From positions 558,001-622,000 of the forward strand of contig JASBNA010000009.1 in the NCBI GenBank assembly GCA_038087015.1: 64,000 nucleotides of DNA, given 5' to 3'. Source of the stretch: Cerrena zonata (taxonomy: Eukaryota > Basidiomycota > Agaricomycetes > Polyporales > Cerrenaceae). Both the position numbers and the translations under genes were made by a program. The notes under the pieces are model-generated. The model was not told the origin of the DNA and did no database searches. It was given only the letters and a program-made list of their open reading frames with translations. Positions 37,676 through 49,937 of the stretch are shown here, piece by piece; the first letter of the stretch is position 1, and each line of letters starts with the position of its first letter.

Positions 37676-40600
37676 ATGGACGGCATTCTGAGCGGATTGA
37701 ATCCCGCCCAATTGAAAGGTATTTCCTGAGTACTTCTCGTCAACATCTTGATACTAACATATTCAAGCCGTTACACACGACCCTAAAATACCTCTGCAAA
37801 TCCTAGCAGGTCCAGGAAGCGGGAAGACGAAGGTTCTGACCTCGAGGATAGTTCAACTGATCCTGTCTCACTCCTTGCCCCCACAATCAATATGTGCTGT
37901 TACATTTACGAACAAGGCGGCCAATGAGATGCGTGAGCGACTCAAAAAGCTGCTTGGTCCCGATATTACCTCGCAGATCCGGATGGGAACATTCCACTCT
38001 CTTTGTGTTATGTTTCTACGCCGATATGCGAAGCTTGTCGGGTTAAACGGAGACTTTACCATATGTGATAGTGACGACAGGTACGTCTTGTTATTCTTAC
38101 CCTCAAAGTGATCGACACTAAGTCATCTCACATATAGCAAGAAGGTCATGATCAAATTGCTCAAAAATCACAAGCCGGTCCTTCAAGGCAAAGGCATTGC
38201 CTTGAAAGAAGAAGCCGTTCTGTCATTCATTTCGAAAGCTAAGGCAAAGGGGCTCTCGCCAAACGATATAAAGTCTCATTTACTCGCCGAAGCAAATGCG
38301 AAGAAGCCTAATAAGATGGGAAAGCAGTCTATGATTTCCTTCATTGACGAAGTGCAAATCGAGCTTTATCGAGAATACGAAGATGCTCTCATGACCAACA
38401 ATTGTCTCGACTTCGATGATCTTTTGGTCTTTGGAGTGAGGCTATTTCAGTATCACCCAAAGGTTCGAACTTGGTGTAAACATATCTTGGTAGATGAATT
38501 GTGAGTCATGTGTGGCTTATTACCCATTGTCACGGGACTCTATTGACAACGATACCAGTCAGGATACAAATACCATGCAATACAACCTGATGCAGTACAT
38601 TGCTTCCGCGAAAGATGCTTAACCATTGTTGGGGATCCGGACCAGTCAAGTAAGTGCTTTCAATGTCTCACAGCACTTGTCTAACGTAACGCGGTCAGTA
38701 TATGGATGGCGCTCTGCAGAAGTGGAGAACCTCGCTAGAATGCAGAAAGGTTGGCTTATTCATATTGAAATGTGATTCTTGTTAATGGAGAATTTGGTAG
38801 ATTTCCCCTCGACTGTTCAAATCCTGTTGGAACATAATTATCGCTCGACGGGTGCAATATTAGAGGTTAGCGCAGCCATCATTGCACAAGGTATGACAAG
38901 ACGAATCTCTCCAAGTCACAGTTGTTGATGTTTGTCAGATGCTTCTCGAATTCCGAAAACTCTTCAAACCCAACACGCCCCCGGACCCATCCCATGTCTA
39001 CAGTCATTCTCATCCTCTTACGGTGAGGCTGACTTCATAGCTCAAGAAATAAAGAAGTTGGTTGCCGATACTGGGGGCATGCTGGAATGGAAGGATTTCG
39101 TCGTATTGCGTAAGGATTCAATTGAGTCTGTTTGGACAATCACTAATTCTTGCCTGATAGTTCGATACAATTCCTTATCTCGTACCATCGAGAGTGCGCT
39201 ACAGAAGCAGGGTATCCCAAACCGTGTATTAGCTGGTCATAAGTTTTTCGAGAGAGCAGAGGTGAGTCAACCATCTTCCCCATGGAACGAGCTATTGATC
39301 GAATCGGTTTCAGGTTAAGGATGTTCTCTCGTATCTTCAAGTAATTGATAACCCTCAGTTCATACCAGCATTCTCCCGTGCTGTGAATATACCCTCGCGT
39401 GGGATAGGAGACAAGGTATATCGCTTTGACACTCATAATGCGCTAGACTGACATTTTCTAAGAGCATTTCTGAAATACTATCAAGGGCTGCTTCTCTGAA
39501 TAAATCACCGCTGGAAGTTGTAGAAGGGATTTACGAAGGGCGCATGGCTGATATAAAGCCCTCTGTAAAGCGAAAGCTGAAGTCATTCGTCGAACCCGTG
39601 CAGGAACTCAGAACGCTGGCTAATGATGTGGGTGCACACAATTTCAGTTCCTACTCTCCCCCCGAAGTGACATATAAATTAGGGAGAGTCACCATCCAGT
39701 CTTATCCGCAGGTTGCTTGAACTCATCCACTACCAAGCGCATCTCAAGAAGACACAACCTGACGCAGACAGTCGCTGGGACAACGTCCAAGAACTTATAA
39801 CCTTTGCTAGGGAATCGGAGGCCAATGGATCTTGCAATCAGGTTCTTACAAAACACGACGGAGACCAGGAATGGGATGACCAACGAGAAGACTTTGATCA
39901 TGCTGCCTTTGAAGAGGATGGAATAGTCGAAGTCGCGGGCACAGACGATGCACCATCGGAACCGTAAGAATTTTCGCCCCTAAAATGCGCTGAGCTAACG
40001 TATAGACATAGAGAAACGCCACTAAGACTGTTTTTGCAAGCGTCTATGCTCTCCACGGATGTACAGACACAAGATGGTCAAGCGAGTAATAATGTAAGTA
40101 AACCTACTAATGATGCTAAATGGATTCTCACTCTATCACAGAAAGTCACCATTTCCACCTGTCATACGGCGAAAGGATTGGAGTGGCCCGTGGTATTCCT
40201 ACCTGCCGGTATGTCATTTACCATCAATATCTTGCGATATCGCATCTAATATTCTCCCTTCGCAGTCGAGACAGGTACATTTCCCTCTGCGCGTGCTGAA
40301 GATGTCGAAGAAGAAAGGTATGCACTCTCGATGGAATATAAAAGATATTGAATTCATCTTATCCTTAGGCGATTGTTGTATGTTGCCTGCACCCGTGCGC
40401 AAGGGCTTCTTTACTTCAGCTATGCAAATTCACGTATGGTCTCCGGAGAAACCAAAGACCAGGAAATATCTGAATTTCTGAGGGCAGTAAGGACAACTAA
40501 AGCGGTAAGTTGCTGGAGATATGATCATAGTAGACGAGACAGTTGACACGTTATTTTGCAGAGACTTTTCTCTGACTTACCGCCACAACTGACTCGGGAA

Positions 40601-41338
40601 GACAGAGCTTTACTCGCCACCGTTCTACACAGACCAGTACCAGATGAAGCAGGGGTCGCTCGAAGACGGGATGAATAGTAAGTCTTTTGCGAAACTTGGG
40701 ACATGTCGGTGCTTAGCTCTTTCCTAGTCATACATTAGTGCAGCAAGCGCAGCAGACACGATGGAACAATCATGGTAGCACCTCATCGTATACCAATCAA
40801 TCATCCTACCCTCCATCCTACAACGACACAGCTCCAACACTCGATCCCTCAAGCTCATTCCAACGTAAGGTTCTTGTTTCGTCCGAGATAACTTATTGCT
40901 TAATGATTTACAGCCACCTTTGCATCTGTACGAACTATGCAATTCAGCGCTGGGCCTTCGTCCACGGCACCCCGTGTTCCGCTATCCCCGTCAAGACCAT
41001 CTGTGTTAAACACCGTCCCCACACAGATGGTATCTAGTAAACCTCATTCTGCAGGACGGAAGCCCGTTTCTTCTCAAGCCCCTGCTCCCCGTCCTGTGTC
41101 CCGTCAAGCACCCCTGACCTCCTTCTTGGAGCCGTCCAGCTCTACACTTCAGCCACCTGGTCAGACTATTATCCCCCCAGTTACAAAGGTTTCCGTTCCA
41201 CCACTGTCTTCCGCGACGTCGAATGCTGAATCCCAACCCACCATTATCCCCCCTAAGACGAATGGCGTCAAACGGCGATTAGGTATGGGTGGCGGTACAT
41301 CAGGCTATTCGAACAAGAAATACAAGCCACCTACTTAG
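37676..41338 (+). CDS. SRS2: SRS2-type UvrD/REP superfamily 1 DNA helicase, with a frame break
   Basis: 3'-5' DNA helicase that dismantles Rad51 filaments and regulates post-replication repair (family knowledge). The start at 37676 gives MDGILSGLNPAQLKAV. Helicase motifs appear in order: AGPGSGKTKVLTSRI, VTFTNKAANEMRERL, GTFHSLC, ILVDEF-QDTN, IVGDPDQSIYGWRSA, LEHNYRS, TCHTAKGLEWPVVFLP and RRLLYVACTRAQG. The C-terminus is Ser/Pro-rich and ends KKYKPPT. More than ten short introns join cleanly except at 38611-38622: the exon reads YIASAKDA and a stop, while CLTIVGDPDQS resumes one base out of phase with no room for an intron. All motifs survive, so a one-base deletion in an AAA run is likelier than decay. 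SRS2 is preferred over bacterial-type UvrD on taxonomic grounds. Confidence 0.88.
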
Positions 41339-41549
41339 ATTTATTTCCACCTTATACCAGCCCACGTTCTATTTATTCCGCACCTGCTTCATGTTCTCCA
41401 CCACACTCTATCCTGTCGTGTAACTCGTATACTTTTGACTCGTTGATCTACCCGCCCACTGTGGATTTACGCAAAGACAATTATGTTTCATCGTGTATTA
41501 TAATGTAACCATCCCGAGTCCCGAATTCATATAAATATAATGTTGTATA
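41339..41549. other. Short convergent intergenic region
   Basis: 211 bp between the stop codons of SRS2 (+) and the unknown membrane-protein gene (-). It contains AATAAT- and ATAAATATAA-like AT-rich 3'-end sequence. Confidence 0.5.
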
Positions 41550-43349
41550 CTAAATCTTTTCGATATTACTGTTCTCAGGCCAGAGCATCAGACCATGTCC
41601 TGTAATGGTCTCGACCAATACGCCTTCTTCGTTAGGGATATCAAATTTCATCATCCCTGGAGCTCGGGCTCGCATGTAGATACAACGGGTCACATCGGTC
41701 ATTGCATATCCATCACCGATGAGATACTGATGAAGAGTCGTCTGATTGGTGGTGGTGATCCATTCCGACCATGGACTGGAGTGACCGAGTGGTTTCTTGT
41801 CGTTGCCGACGAGCTGAATACGGTAAGAAAGACGTGTGCCGATAGCGACGACGCTCTTGGTCGCCATCTGAACAAATCCCTACAATCGAATATGAATATG
41901 TTAGCAGGGTGATGCCTGAGGCATAAATGGGCGAAGACTTACAATATGAACAGGACCAAACTTCGGTGACCCTGGTTGAGACTTCTTCACGAAGTCGTTG
42001 AGCAAGTTGCGGAGTTTGTTGATATTTTCAAGGAGTACCCGAGAATCACGATCCATGGATTCCCTAAGATGTTTCCGATAGTCCTTCAGAGCATACTCCG
42101 CCAGGTCTTTCAACTCGGCATCATTTTGATTGCTCGTCTCCTTGAACTGAGTGTCGCTGTAGTCGCTGTTGGGCCAAAGGTATGCGATCTTGTGTCGGCG
42201 AGAGGCAGAACGATCTTCAACGTGAGATGATTTTCGCACTGTTTCTTTGTCAGCCCTACCAAAGGTTCGAGCGTACCAACTGGTGTCGCGGGTGTCGTAG
42301 TGGATCTCGGTGGTAGCCTCTCGTTCGTTCTTCAACTGGTGAATACGACTCTCGGCCCTTTCTATTAGTCTTGGCAACTCCCGTTGCAGCTCCTCGAAAG
42401 ATATGCGTAGTCTACCGAGTTTGGTGTTATAACCGTGGAAGTCGTTGATGGAACGATAGTAGTGAGCCATAGTAGAATCGACGGTACAGCATATCCAGTA
42501 AGCTTGGAAGATACTAAGAATAGAAGTAGCTAGCCACTGGAGGTGTTGTCCATGATCGGTCCCATCGAAGCTTAGATTATCGTGGAGCGCATAGAATGCT
42601 TGTTGTAGGACGCCGCCAGTTTGTACAGCTTTGAACAGCCGGTCAGAGAGCCAAGTCTAAACAAAGTTATGTCAAAACACAACAACACGAGTATTAAAGA
42701 AAAATCCCACCTCAAGCGTAGGGAAATCGTCTACTGTGACCTTAGCTGTTAGAAGATTGATAGTCTCTAAGTTATCCTGGAAGCTTTGGACGTCGTTTGC
42801 GGCTTTGATAACAGCCGCATTCTTCAGAGCATCAGTGATGACGTTGCGTGTGGCATCGCGCATCGATTCTGTTACACGTTTTTGATCAGTATAAGCAGAC
42901 TAAGCATAGATTAGCCTTACTGTTGTACTCCGCAACTTTCCCTGGAAGCATCATGGCAGAAGCAAAACCCAGCCCCGCCGACAGGAGAAGTCCTCCCGGT
43001 CCAAAAGCAAACAAAACAGTTTCGACAGCGACAAACGCGGGAATAATCCAAGGAGAAGTAGATTGCTCTTTCTGATGCTTCTCGACGTTATCGCTTCGAT
43101 AAAAATCGTTTTCCGTCTATAACATTCAATATCAATATGAGAAAGCATAGAATGTAGAATTTCGCGTACCCATTTCGGAAGAGTACCATCCCATTCGGGG
43201 TCAACACGAGGCATGTATGAACGAGTTAGATGGAAACGAACTACGAGTAAAGAAAGGCCGTTTAGACAGAAGTTGAGATGGAGACACAAGAGCAATGACT
43301 TGTGGACTTTATAGTTCAAGACGATCGCAACGGTTCGCCGTGGGCTCAT
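41550..43349 (-). CDS. Unknown membrane-associated protein with a helical middle
   Basis: Not recognised. The start at 43349 gives MSPRRTVAIVLNYKVHKSLL followed by a hydrophobic stretch, then a second one (WIIPAFVAVETVLFAFGPGG to GLGFASAMMLPG) after an intron near 43135-43170. The middle (about 41900-42860) is helical and charged, with NVITDALKNAAVIKAANDV, LRISFEELQRELPRLIERAE and LLENINKLRNLLNDFVKK. The C-terminal exons carry MATKSVVAIGTRLSYRIQLVG and TRCIYMRARAPGMMKFDIP and end NSNIEKI. Five or six exons, about 550 residues. Hydrophobic hairpin plus coiled middle recalls fungal pore-forming or dynamin-like membrane proteins, but no diagnostic motif supports either. Confidence 0.65.
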
Positions 43350-44339
43350 AATCCTGATTAAGGTACACAAGTTACAGACAACGTCTACGAGGGTTTAGAG
43401 CTCGTTGTACAGAGCGGAACAAGACTTGCGACCCATCGCATTGTGGCGGAAGCTGTTTTAACGGAGAGTACCTGGATCATCGAATCGAGAGCGCATCCAG
43501 AGGATACCTTCAGCTAGAAAAGTCTCCAAGGCTGTAATCCTAGTGCAATAAACATCTTGACAGGTAGAAGGATCACCGGCTCAGGTACATTCCGCGAATG
43601 CAAGGTCCAAGGCACAAGAGAGCACTGGCAGGTATTTTCTGGTTGCCAATGAGTCGGCTTTCGTAACGGTTTAGTACTGTAACAAAAATGAGTAGTCCTC
43701 AACAGGACACATTGAGCTCCGACATGCATGCCATCAACACATTCAGACTTTCTCCCGCATACGCGATATACAAAGGTCCTAGGTGATCCAGTTACTCGTT
43801 ATTCCAGTAGCTTGTGATTGTTGACCATCTTCTCAAATTGCTCGATGTAGTAGTTGCTGAAGTTTTGAGAGAGTCGTCCTAGAATCCGGGAAAATCGGCT
43901 ACACGTCTTCGGGATTGGCCGGATACAATAACGTCTATAAACGGAAAATGTGATGGCGTTCTTAGGTCCCTCAGGACTCGGACTCAATCTTGAGGATGAA
44001 AAGATAGCCTCCGCCTCAATTCAGGAACGTTATCTCCGTGAACTCCTCATAATCGGCCTCAGAAATCTCCAGAATTTAGTCCCGGGTCTTTCATTCACCG
44101 TTAGTCTGGGCCTTTGACTCGAAAGTCGTACCTGTCCTACGACACTAGTTAGTACGTACTGGCCGCAGTACCCAAGTCGACGTTGTGTACCTGGGTTCTA
44201 TATACACTTCATTTGTCTACTTTTTTTCGAAGATAAAATGGCTATAAAGTCTCTATCTCTCCAAAGTGTTCTTCTAATTTTCTGACACCCGACACTCGAC
44301 ACCCGACACTCTTGCCTGTCTCTGACGCCTTGGATCGTC
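43350..44339. other. Intergenic region, no gene recognised
   Basis: About 990 bp between divergent genes. A short tandem GACACCCGACACTC motif is duplicated near 44285-44311, just before the rhodanese ATG. Confidence 0.45.
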
Positions 44340-45461
44340 ATGTCTGGACACCATGAACACCCTGTCGAAATTGGCGAACGTGAACCCATACACGAGCACG
44401 AGTCCGGGGAAATCGATCCTACAGAACTAGAGGAAAGACCCGGTCACCCAGAAGTCAACATTCCTGTACCTTCCGCTTTCACAGATATTCTGCATATCTC
44501 GGGGCCCACAATGGGCAAGCTGAAAGTTACGAAGCCTCAGAACACGCCTGAAAGTGACGTGGAGCGCCAAGCCAAGCTCCAGGAGATCCTTGGTAAGGCT
44601 ACCACCGAGGCTATAGTTGTAGCTCAAAATACTTCGCATAGTAAGTCGACTCCTACTTGTGATTGAAGAGGTCTCATTGCAAACCATTTTTCGTAGTTGG
44701 ATCATTTGCTCGTAAGACCATCCCTTCCACTAGCATGAGCCCGAACCTTGCAATTTGGAAGGCATTCTCCAAAGGTCCTGGGAGTGATCCGCACGCGTAC
44801 ACAATCCCTCAGGAACAAATGAAGGCATTTCTGAGGGCCAACCCTGACCCTCAGAAGAATAATTACGCTATTATTGATCTACGCGCTCCGAAGGGTGAGT
44901 TTGAGCGTGTTACTCATACTGTAGAATTGGAACTAACTCTTCTGTTCTGTTTCCTTCGACAGACTTTGATAAGAACGGTCGTCATATCAAAGGAGCCCTT
45001 CATTGGCCAGTAACCGAAGAAGGTCCTGGGTTAGATACCAAGTATGGCCTCACATTCTCGGGTTCTGCTAGAAGCACTGGAAGGACGGCACAGCCTCAGC
45101 AAATCGCAGGTTTCAGAGAGTACGTGGGCTTCACTGTATATTTTCTAAGCATGTGACAGCAACTCACCTGGAGACCTACAGGAAGTGGCGCAATCTACTT
45201 CCGACTCAGCCTTGGAATACGCTCCAGGGGAAGGACGTAGTCTTCTTTCATTGTGCAGCGAGTGCTAACCGAACGCCCCACGTTGCTACCGGATACTTGG
45301 AATATGGACGTCCCGTAAACTCTGACCAGAAGGTGGTCATCATCGAGCAGGGCTATAGCAGCTACGATTGGGGAGATCTCAGTAAGTTAACTTGTGTCTA
45401 TTATGCATTGAGACATATGTTAATATCATCCTGTTAGCCGAACCATACCAATTGGTATGAT
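44340..45461 (+). CDS. Rhodanese-fold protein, Cdc25/arsenate-reductase-like (HCX5R)
   Basis: Single rhodanese domain with a phosphatase-like active site. The start at 44340 opens a polar acidic N-terminus of about 100 residues (MSGHHEHPVEIGE). After introns the domain reads FARKTIPSTSMSPN, NYAIIDLRAPK, DFDKNGRHIKGALHWPV and VVFFHCAASANRTPHVATG, ending YSSYDWGDL and a four-base-split last exon TEPYQLV. The cysteine loop CAASANR fits C-x5-R of Cdc25, Acr2/Ibp1-type phosphatases and arsenate reductases rather than the six-residue loop of sulfur transferases. The long N-terminus and the extra block LTFSGSARSTGRT between domain halves are unlike Ibp1, so substrate is open. About 290 residues. Confidence 0.75.
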
Positions 45462-45646
45462 CAGATTCCAACTTGTTTCGGAGGTTAGTTGACTTGAGTT
45501 CCCGCACGGAGGGCAAAGATTATATATACAAATACAAACATTATTTCGGTACATCATACACTTTCCTGCGCTGTGACCGTTACTTCTGAATTTGACATGT
45601 CTGCGAAACAACCCATGAGTAAACGTAATAAACACATAGCTACCAT

Positions 45647-47453
45647 TCATTCTCGCTTACCTATCGTCACTGGAGATTCTTGATCTACCTCACTCCGGAA
45701 CTGCACAGTCGAACAAGGCCCTGATCCGAGATAAGTGGTATCGTTGAGACGATCACGGAGTACGTGTCTTGCATTAAGCCTGGGTGAAAAGTGAATAATA
45801 TAATCACAGAATATATGAATCCAACACTTACGCTCCAAGCATTGAGTTTGCACATACTGGAGAGAGGCACGATTAGCTTGGGATTCAAATCTAAAGACAA
45901 ATACGTACTTTTGCCCGAGACAACAACTAACCCAGCATATATTAGGTTATCCTTCACATAAGCATACTATATTCCTTGCAGTTAGACCTGGAATAAAAAT
46001 GAGAATATAATAGAAGATGTATACCGTAATAATAGTCGCGAGAGCGAAAAGCCTGCAGCATTAAACAGATGAGAACAAACGGCATGAGAAACTATGTGCG
46101 TTACTCACATCGTTAATACACCGGTATTCACTGAATATGCGATAAGCCAACGTAGGACGGAATCCGTTCTGTCGATTATTAGTATGAAGTCGGGCCCATG
46201 ATGGCTATGAATTCGTCCTTACCTTTTGAAATACCTCTCGCTTCTACTGAGATGGTACACCATTGCTACAGCGACTGCCGTGTCCGCAACGACTGATGTG
46301 ATGTTCGCAAGGTTGACTCCAACCTAGCAGATTTGGAAAGTCATCAGTATATCACTTAGTGCCAGTAGAAATAAAATGTACCTTGTTTTCAGTTCGAGTC
46401 TGATATTCCGCCCAGGTATGTGTGGTTACGCTAAAGAGAATATAAGAATAGTTACGAGTGAAAGAAGACGTAACGTACGCATCAACTGTTCCAACTGCAT
46501 CCCCTCGATTAACGAGCCAGAAATATGAGTAAACATGACAGCACTCACCAATGATAGATGCTACAGGAAGAAGGTAAATGAGTGATATAACGGGGAATCA
46601 ACAACAGAACTTACCAAACTGAGCGAGTACTGGTAAAGACTGAGAATACAAGGATGCCAATGAGGAGAGGAAGAAGGGCTGGAATGTTTTGTAAACTGAC
46701 CATTCCAACTACCCAAGCTCGAGAATTATTGCTTACTAGAAAGCAGCGATTCAGCTTCAATATCACCATATTGGAAGAACGATAGTAACTTACATAACCA
46801 TACACGATATACATAGAACCTGATGTGGTTAAATTGTTCATTATGCGACCAACTGGAAGTGACGAGATGACTTGCCCTTGTACCAGCGCGACAGCAATGT
46901 TCTAGGTGATCTCGTCAGAATGACCCCAGAGATACCACCTGGTGTATGCATCCTTACCTCAGTTACAACAATACCCTGCAACACTTGGACGTCAGAGAAT
47001 GCGCCATAGACATGGAATATAAACCTTACAGCAACAGTCCTGTAATACGCCGAAAGTCAACATATTGATTCGGATGACGCATTTAGACAATAGGATCTAC
47101 CAATCAATCTTCTCGATTATATCCGGTCTTCCGAAACCAGTTACAGCATAATGGTACATCTGGTCAAACATAAGTGCCGTATGAAGAGTTTCTAGGATCC
47201 TAGATTCATTGTTAGTACGAGAGAAAGGTTTGAGAAATAATAGTACGTACATGACTACGGACACCAAACACTTCAGCCATTTCGTATCCTCCTTGCAGTG
47301 AAGCGAATAAATATATACTTGGACGATGAAAATCCCATAAAGACTGTATACAACGTAAGTCAAAGAATGAGTATGATCGAATTTCACATACATAAAAGCA
47401 ATAAAGACACCAATGAAGAGACCACCAAGAAATGTGTGATCAGAACCGGACAT
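45647..47453 (-). CDS. DUF6534-type seven-helix membrane protein, copy 4
   Basis: Function unknown. The start at 47453 gives MSGSDHTFLGGLFIGVFIAFM, then LYGIFIVQVYIYSL, DTKWLKCLVSVVM, ILETLHTALMFDQMYHY and GFGRPDIIEKIDW. The family micro-exons are at 47030-47039 (10 nt) and 46958-46975 (18 nt, GIVVTE), then NIAVALVQG. Many short exons follow across 46900-45850, and the 3' end carries LNARHVLRDRL and the polar tail VDQESPVTIGKRE. The exon pattern agrees with copies 1-3 and 5. It converges on the rhodanese gene with about 185 bp between stops. Confidence 0.82.
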
Positions 47454-48612
47454 GACTGTACAACACAAGGTGGAAAAGGAGGGAACGCATCCTAGGAGAT
47501 AGCCAACGTTTCCATGAAGTATATCTTGGCTAGCTCCTGCATTTCATCTATAACCGGTGGTGCTGTGCTTGACCGGTCTTAACCGTTGGCAAAGCTCAAT
47601 TGCGTTGGCGGATAGTGCTTCTCTCCGATACGATGATGTCAGCTGCGTTCATCTCCGAGTCAATCAGCTCATCGTGCCACCATGATCTTGACCGCGTTCT
47701 CGGAGATAATCCAATCGTTTGCTTGACCCGAGGGTAAACTAACTATCAAGTCTCCGGAAGCCTTTGCTGGCACATACAAGACCCGCAGTCTTACTGAGAA
47801 TCTAGGATCATGGCCGCATCAGTGGTATCGAGTTCGGCGCTGGTATATCTATAGACTAGATTTGTGTCCCGCTATCATAGCCCCGATCACATGAAAGGTT
47901 GGAGTCAGAAGAAGACACAGGTTGGAATCTGTTGGAATATCGGTGAAAGCTTGAAGGCGCGGGCCAGTAGGGGATCCTCAATGTCTGAACTGAACGTGAG
48001 AGTAAGACAAACAGCCACCGTGATCTGGTGATCTGGAACCACGCTTACCCTTTTTCTCTCGAAATAAGAGTCAACTACGTACTCCAAATGGATCTCCTAG
48101 AAGCAAAACGTATGATGTCAGAAGGACGTCCGAGTCCGAACCGGAAGGAGGGAACGTCCACATTCAGGTTTATGAACAAGTCGCTCGGCGTGTCGATACA
48201 TATTCTTTTCTGACTATCTCCGAGTACGAGTCGTCCACATCCCAATTTGTCTACTTTTCATGAAAACTATCTTATCGAAGATGATGGGGATGAAGAGAAA
48301 GACAGTGATGTTAGAAAGCCTATCTGAAGACGTGGTAGAGATTTTAGCAAGGGAAGGCGAGGTTGGTAAACCGCTACGGTTCTATTAGGGTAGTACCTCA
48401 TTCGGATTTTCAATAGTATGAGGTTTCGTGTTATAAGAATGAAAATGGTGGCACAAGCTACTATCTAAGTAGAGCAGGAAATTACAGTTGAAACGAAGGG
48501 ATAAGCACTAAGCTAGAGGGTATGTTACAGTCTATGTATAAACTAATGGCTACAAAGTCATATTGTTCGTGTCATGAAGATCCATGTCCGGCGTAACCAA
48601 GAGTCGTGAAGT
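47454..48612. other. Intergenic region, no gene recognised
   Basis: About 1.16 kb upstream of DUF6534 copy 4 and downstream of the cupredoxin-like gene. Open frames of about 60 codons on both strands (near 47905-48213) have no motif. Confidence 0.4.
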
Positions 48613-49937
48613 TCAAAGCAAGCCCATAAACAATGCCACAAGGGCTATCGCAATGCCAGCATTGCGGTGAAGTTGTGCCTTGGCTGCATCATTAGCAGGT
48701 ATCATATTCGATGCACCAGACGCCGAATCCGTGGCCTTGGTTTTAAAGGCATTGAAATTATTCGGTCCTGATTCTATCGAGTTGGCCGCGAAGACCATTC
48801 CCTGAGCACAATGACTGAAAGGCAAAGTTTGTTTGCAGAAAGCCCAAATCGGTGTCGTATCGTTGATCTTGATCGTGAAGGTCGGGAAACTTGTTGATCC
48901 GTTGGCAACAGGCATGCTAGAAAGGACAGAAGTTAATACAGACTCTTGATTCCATGTAAAACATTATAACGTACAATCCAGAGTCGAACCCGATTTGTCC
49001 GTTCGTACTTGTCTCTGTCAGACTCTGACAGGGGTTTGCAAACGAACTCTGAGTGACAGTGTGATTCTTTTGCTGGAATACAAATGTGATGGTATCCCCG
49101 ACCTGGGCGGTGACGGTGGCGGGATCAAAAATAAGTCTGTTGGGCCCACCGACCATGACCTTGTGATCATTGGATGCAAGTGCAGTGGGTGCTGCAGAAC
49201 CAGGGAAGGAAGCGTAGGTTGTAACCTGCTGCGTTCCGGATGCCGTAACTGTAGCAGTGACCGTAGAGGCTATTGGTGAACTTGAAGATGAAGATGCTTG
49301 AGTTGAAGATGAGGCAGGGGGTGTAGACGAGCTAGTAGGTGGTGGTGGTGACGATGTCGGTGTCGCGGTAGAGGAAGAGGATGAAGAGGTCGATGCGGCA
49401 GTGTTTCCCATGGCGGCGGCTTGGAATGCATCGAACTTATCTCCTGGGTTAATGGCGAAGACCATTCCTTGTTGACAATGATCCGCTTGACGACAGTACG
49501 CCCACACAGGGTTTGTATCTGTCACGGCAAATTGAGCTTGTTGGAAGGGTCCGTCCACATTGTCATCAGCGACAGGAACACTTTGAACACAAGAAAATAG
49601 GATTATCAGAACTATTATTGTCCTGATAGAGATATCGACACTTACAATCCCGAGTCGAAACCAGCCTGCATAGGTAGACAAGGGTTCTCAAACGTTGATT
49701 GAGTTACTGTATGGTTCTTCTGTTTAAAACTGAAGGTGATAGTATCGCCAACAGCAGCATTCTATTAAACACCATCAGAACCATCATCCTTCGAAATAAA
49801 GTACATTTCAAACGCACAACAAAAGGTGGTGTGAACTTCAAAACACCAGGTCCACCAATAACCACAGGGTGGTCGGCACAGAGGACCTGATTGAGAGTGC
49901 CTACAGTTAGGAGTAATGTGGCGAACAGTTTATGCAT
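48613..49937 (-). CDS. Extracellular two-domain cupredoxin-like, Ser-rich GPI-anchored protein
   Basis: Cell-surface protein of the fungal serine-rich/plastocyanin-like type. The start at 49937 gives a signal peptide (MHKLFATLLLTVGTLNQVLC) and a first cupredoxin-like domain: DHPVVIGGPG, GDTITFSFKQKNHTVTQS, NPVWAYCRQADHCQQGMVFAI. A Ser/Thr/Pro linker near 49270-49400 and a second domain repeat the blocks: DHKVMVGGPN, GDTITFVFQQKNHTVTQS, TPIWAFCKQT and HCAQGMVFA. The C-terminus is a hydrophobic stretch (NAGIAIALVALFMGLL) after small residues, typical of a GPI signal. Each domain keeps His (KNHTVTQS) and Cys (Y/FC) and His (HC) ligand candidates of type-1 copper sites, with no Met ligand obvious. 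Copper binding is therefore possible, not shown. Confidence 0.85.
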
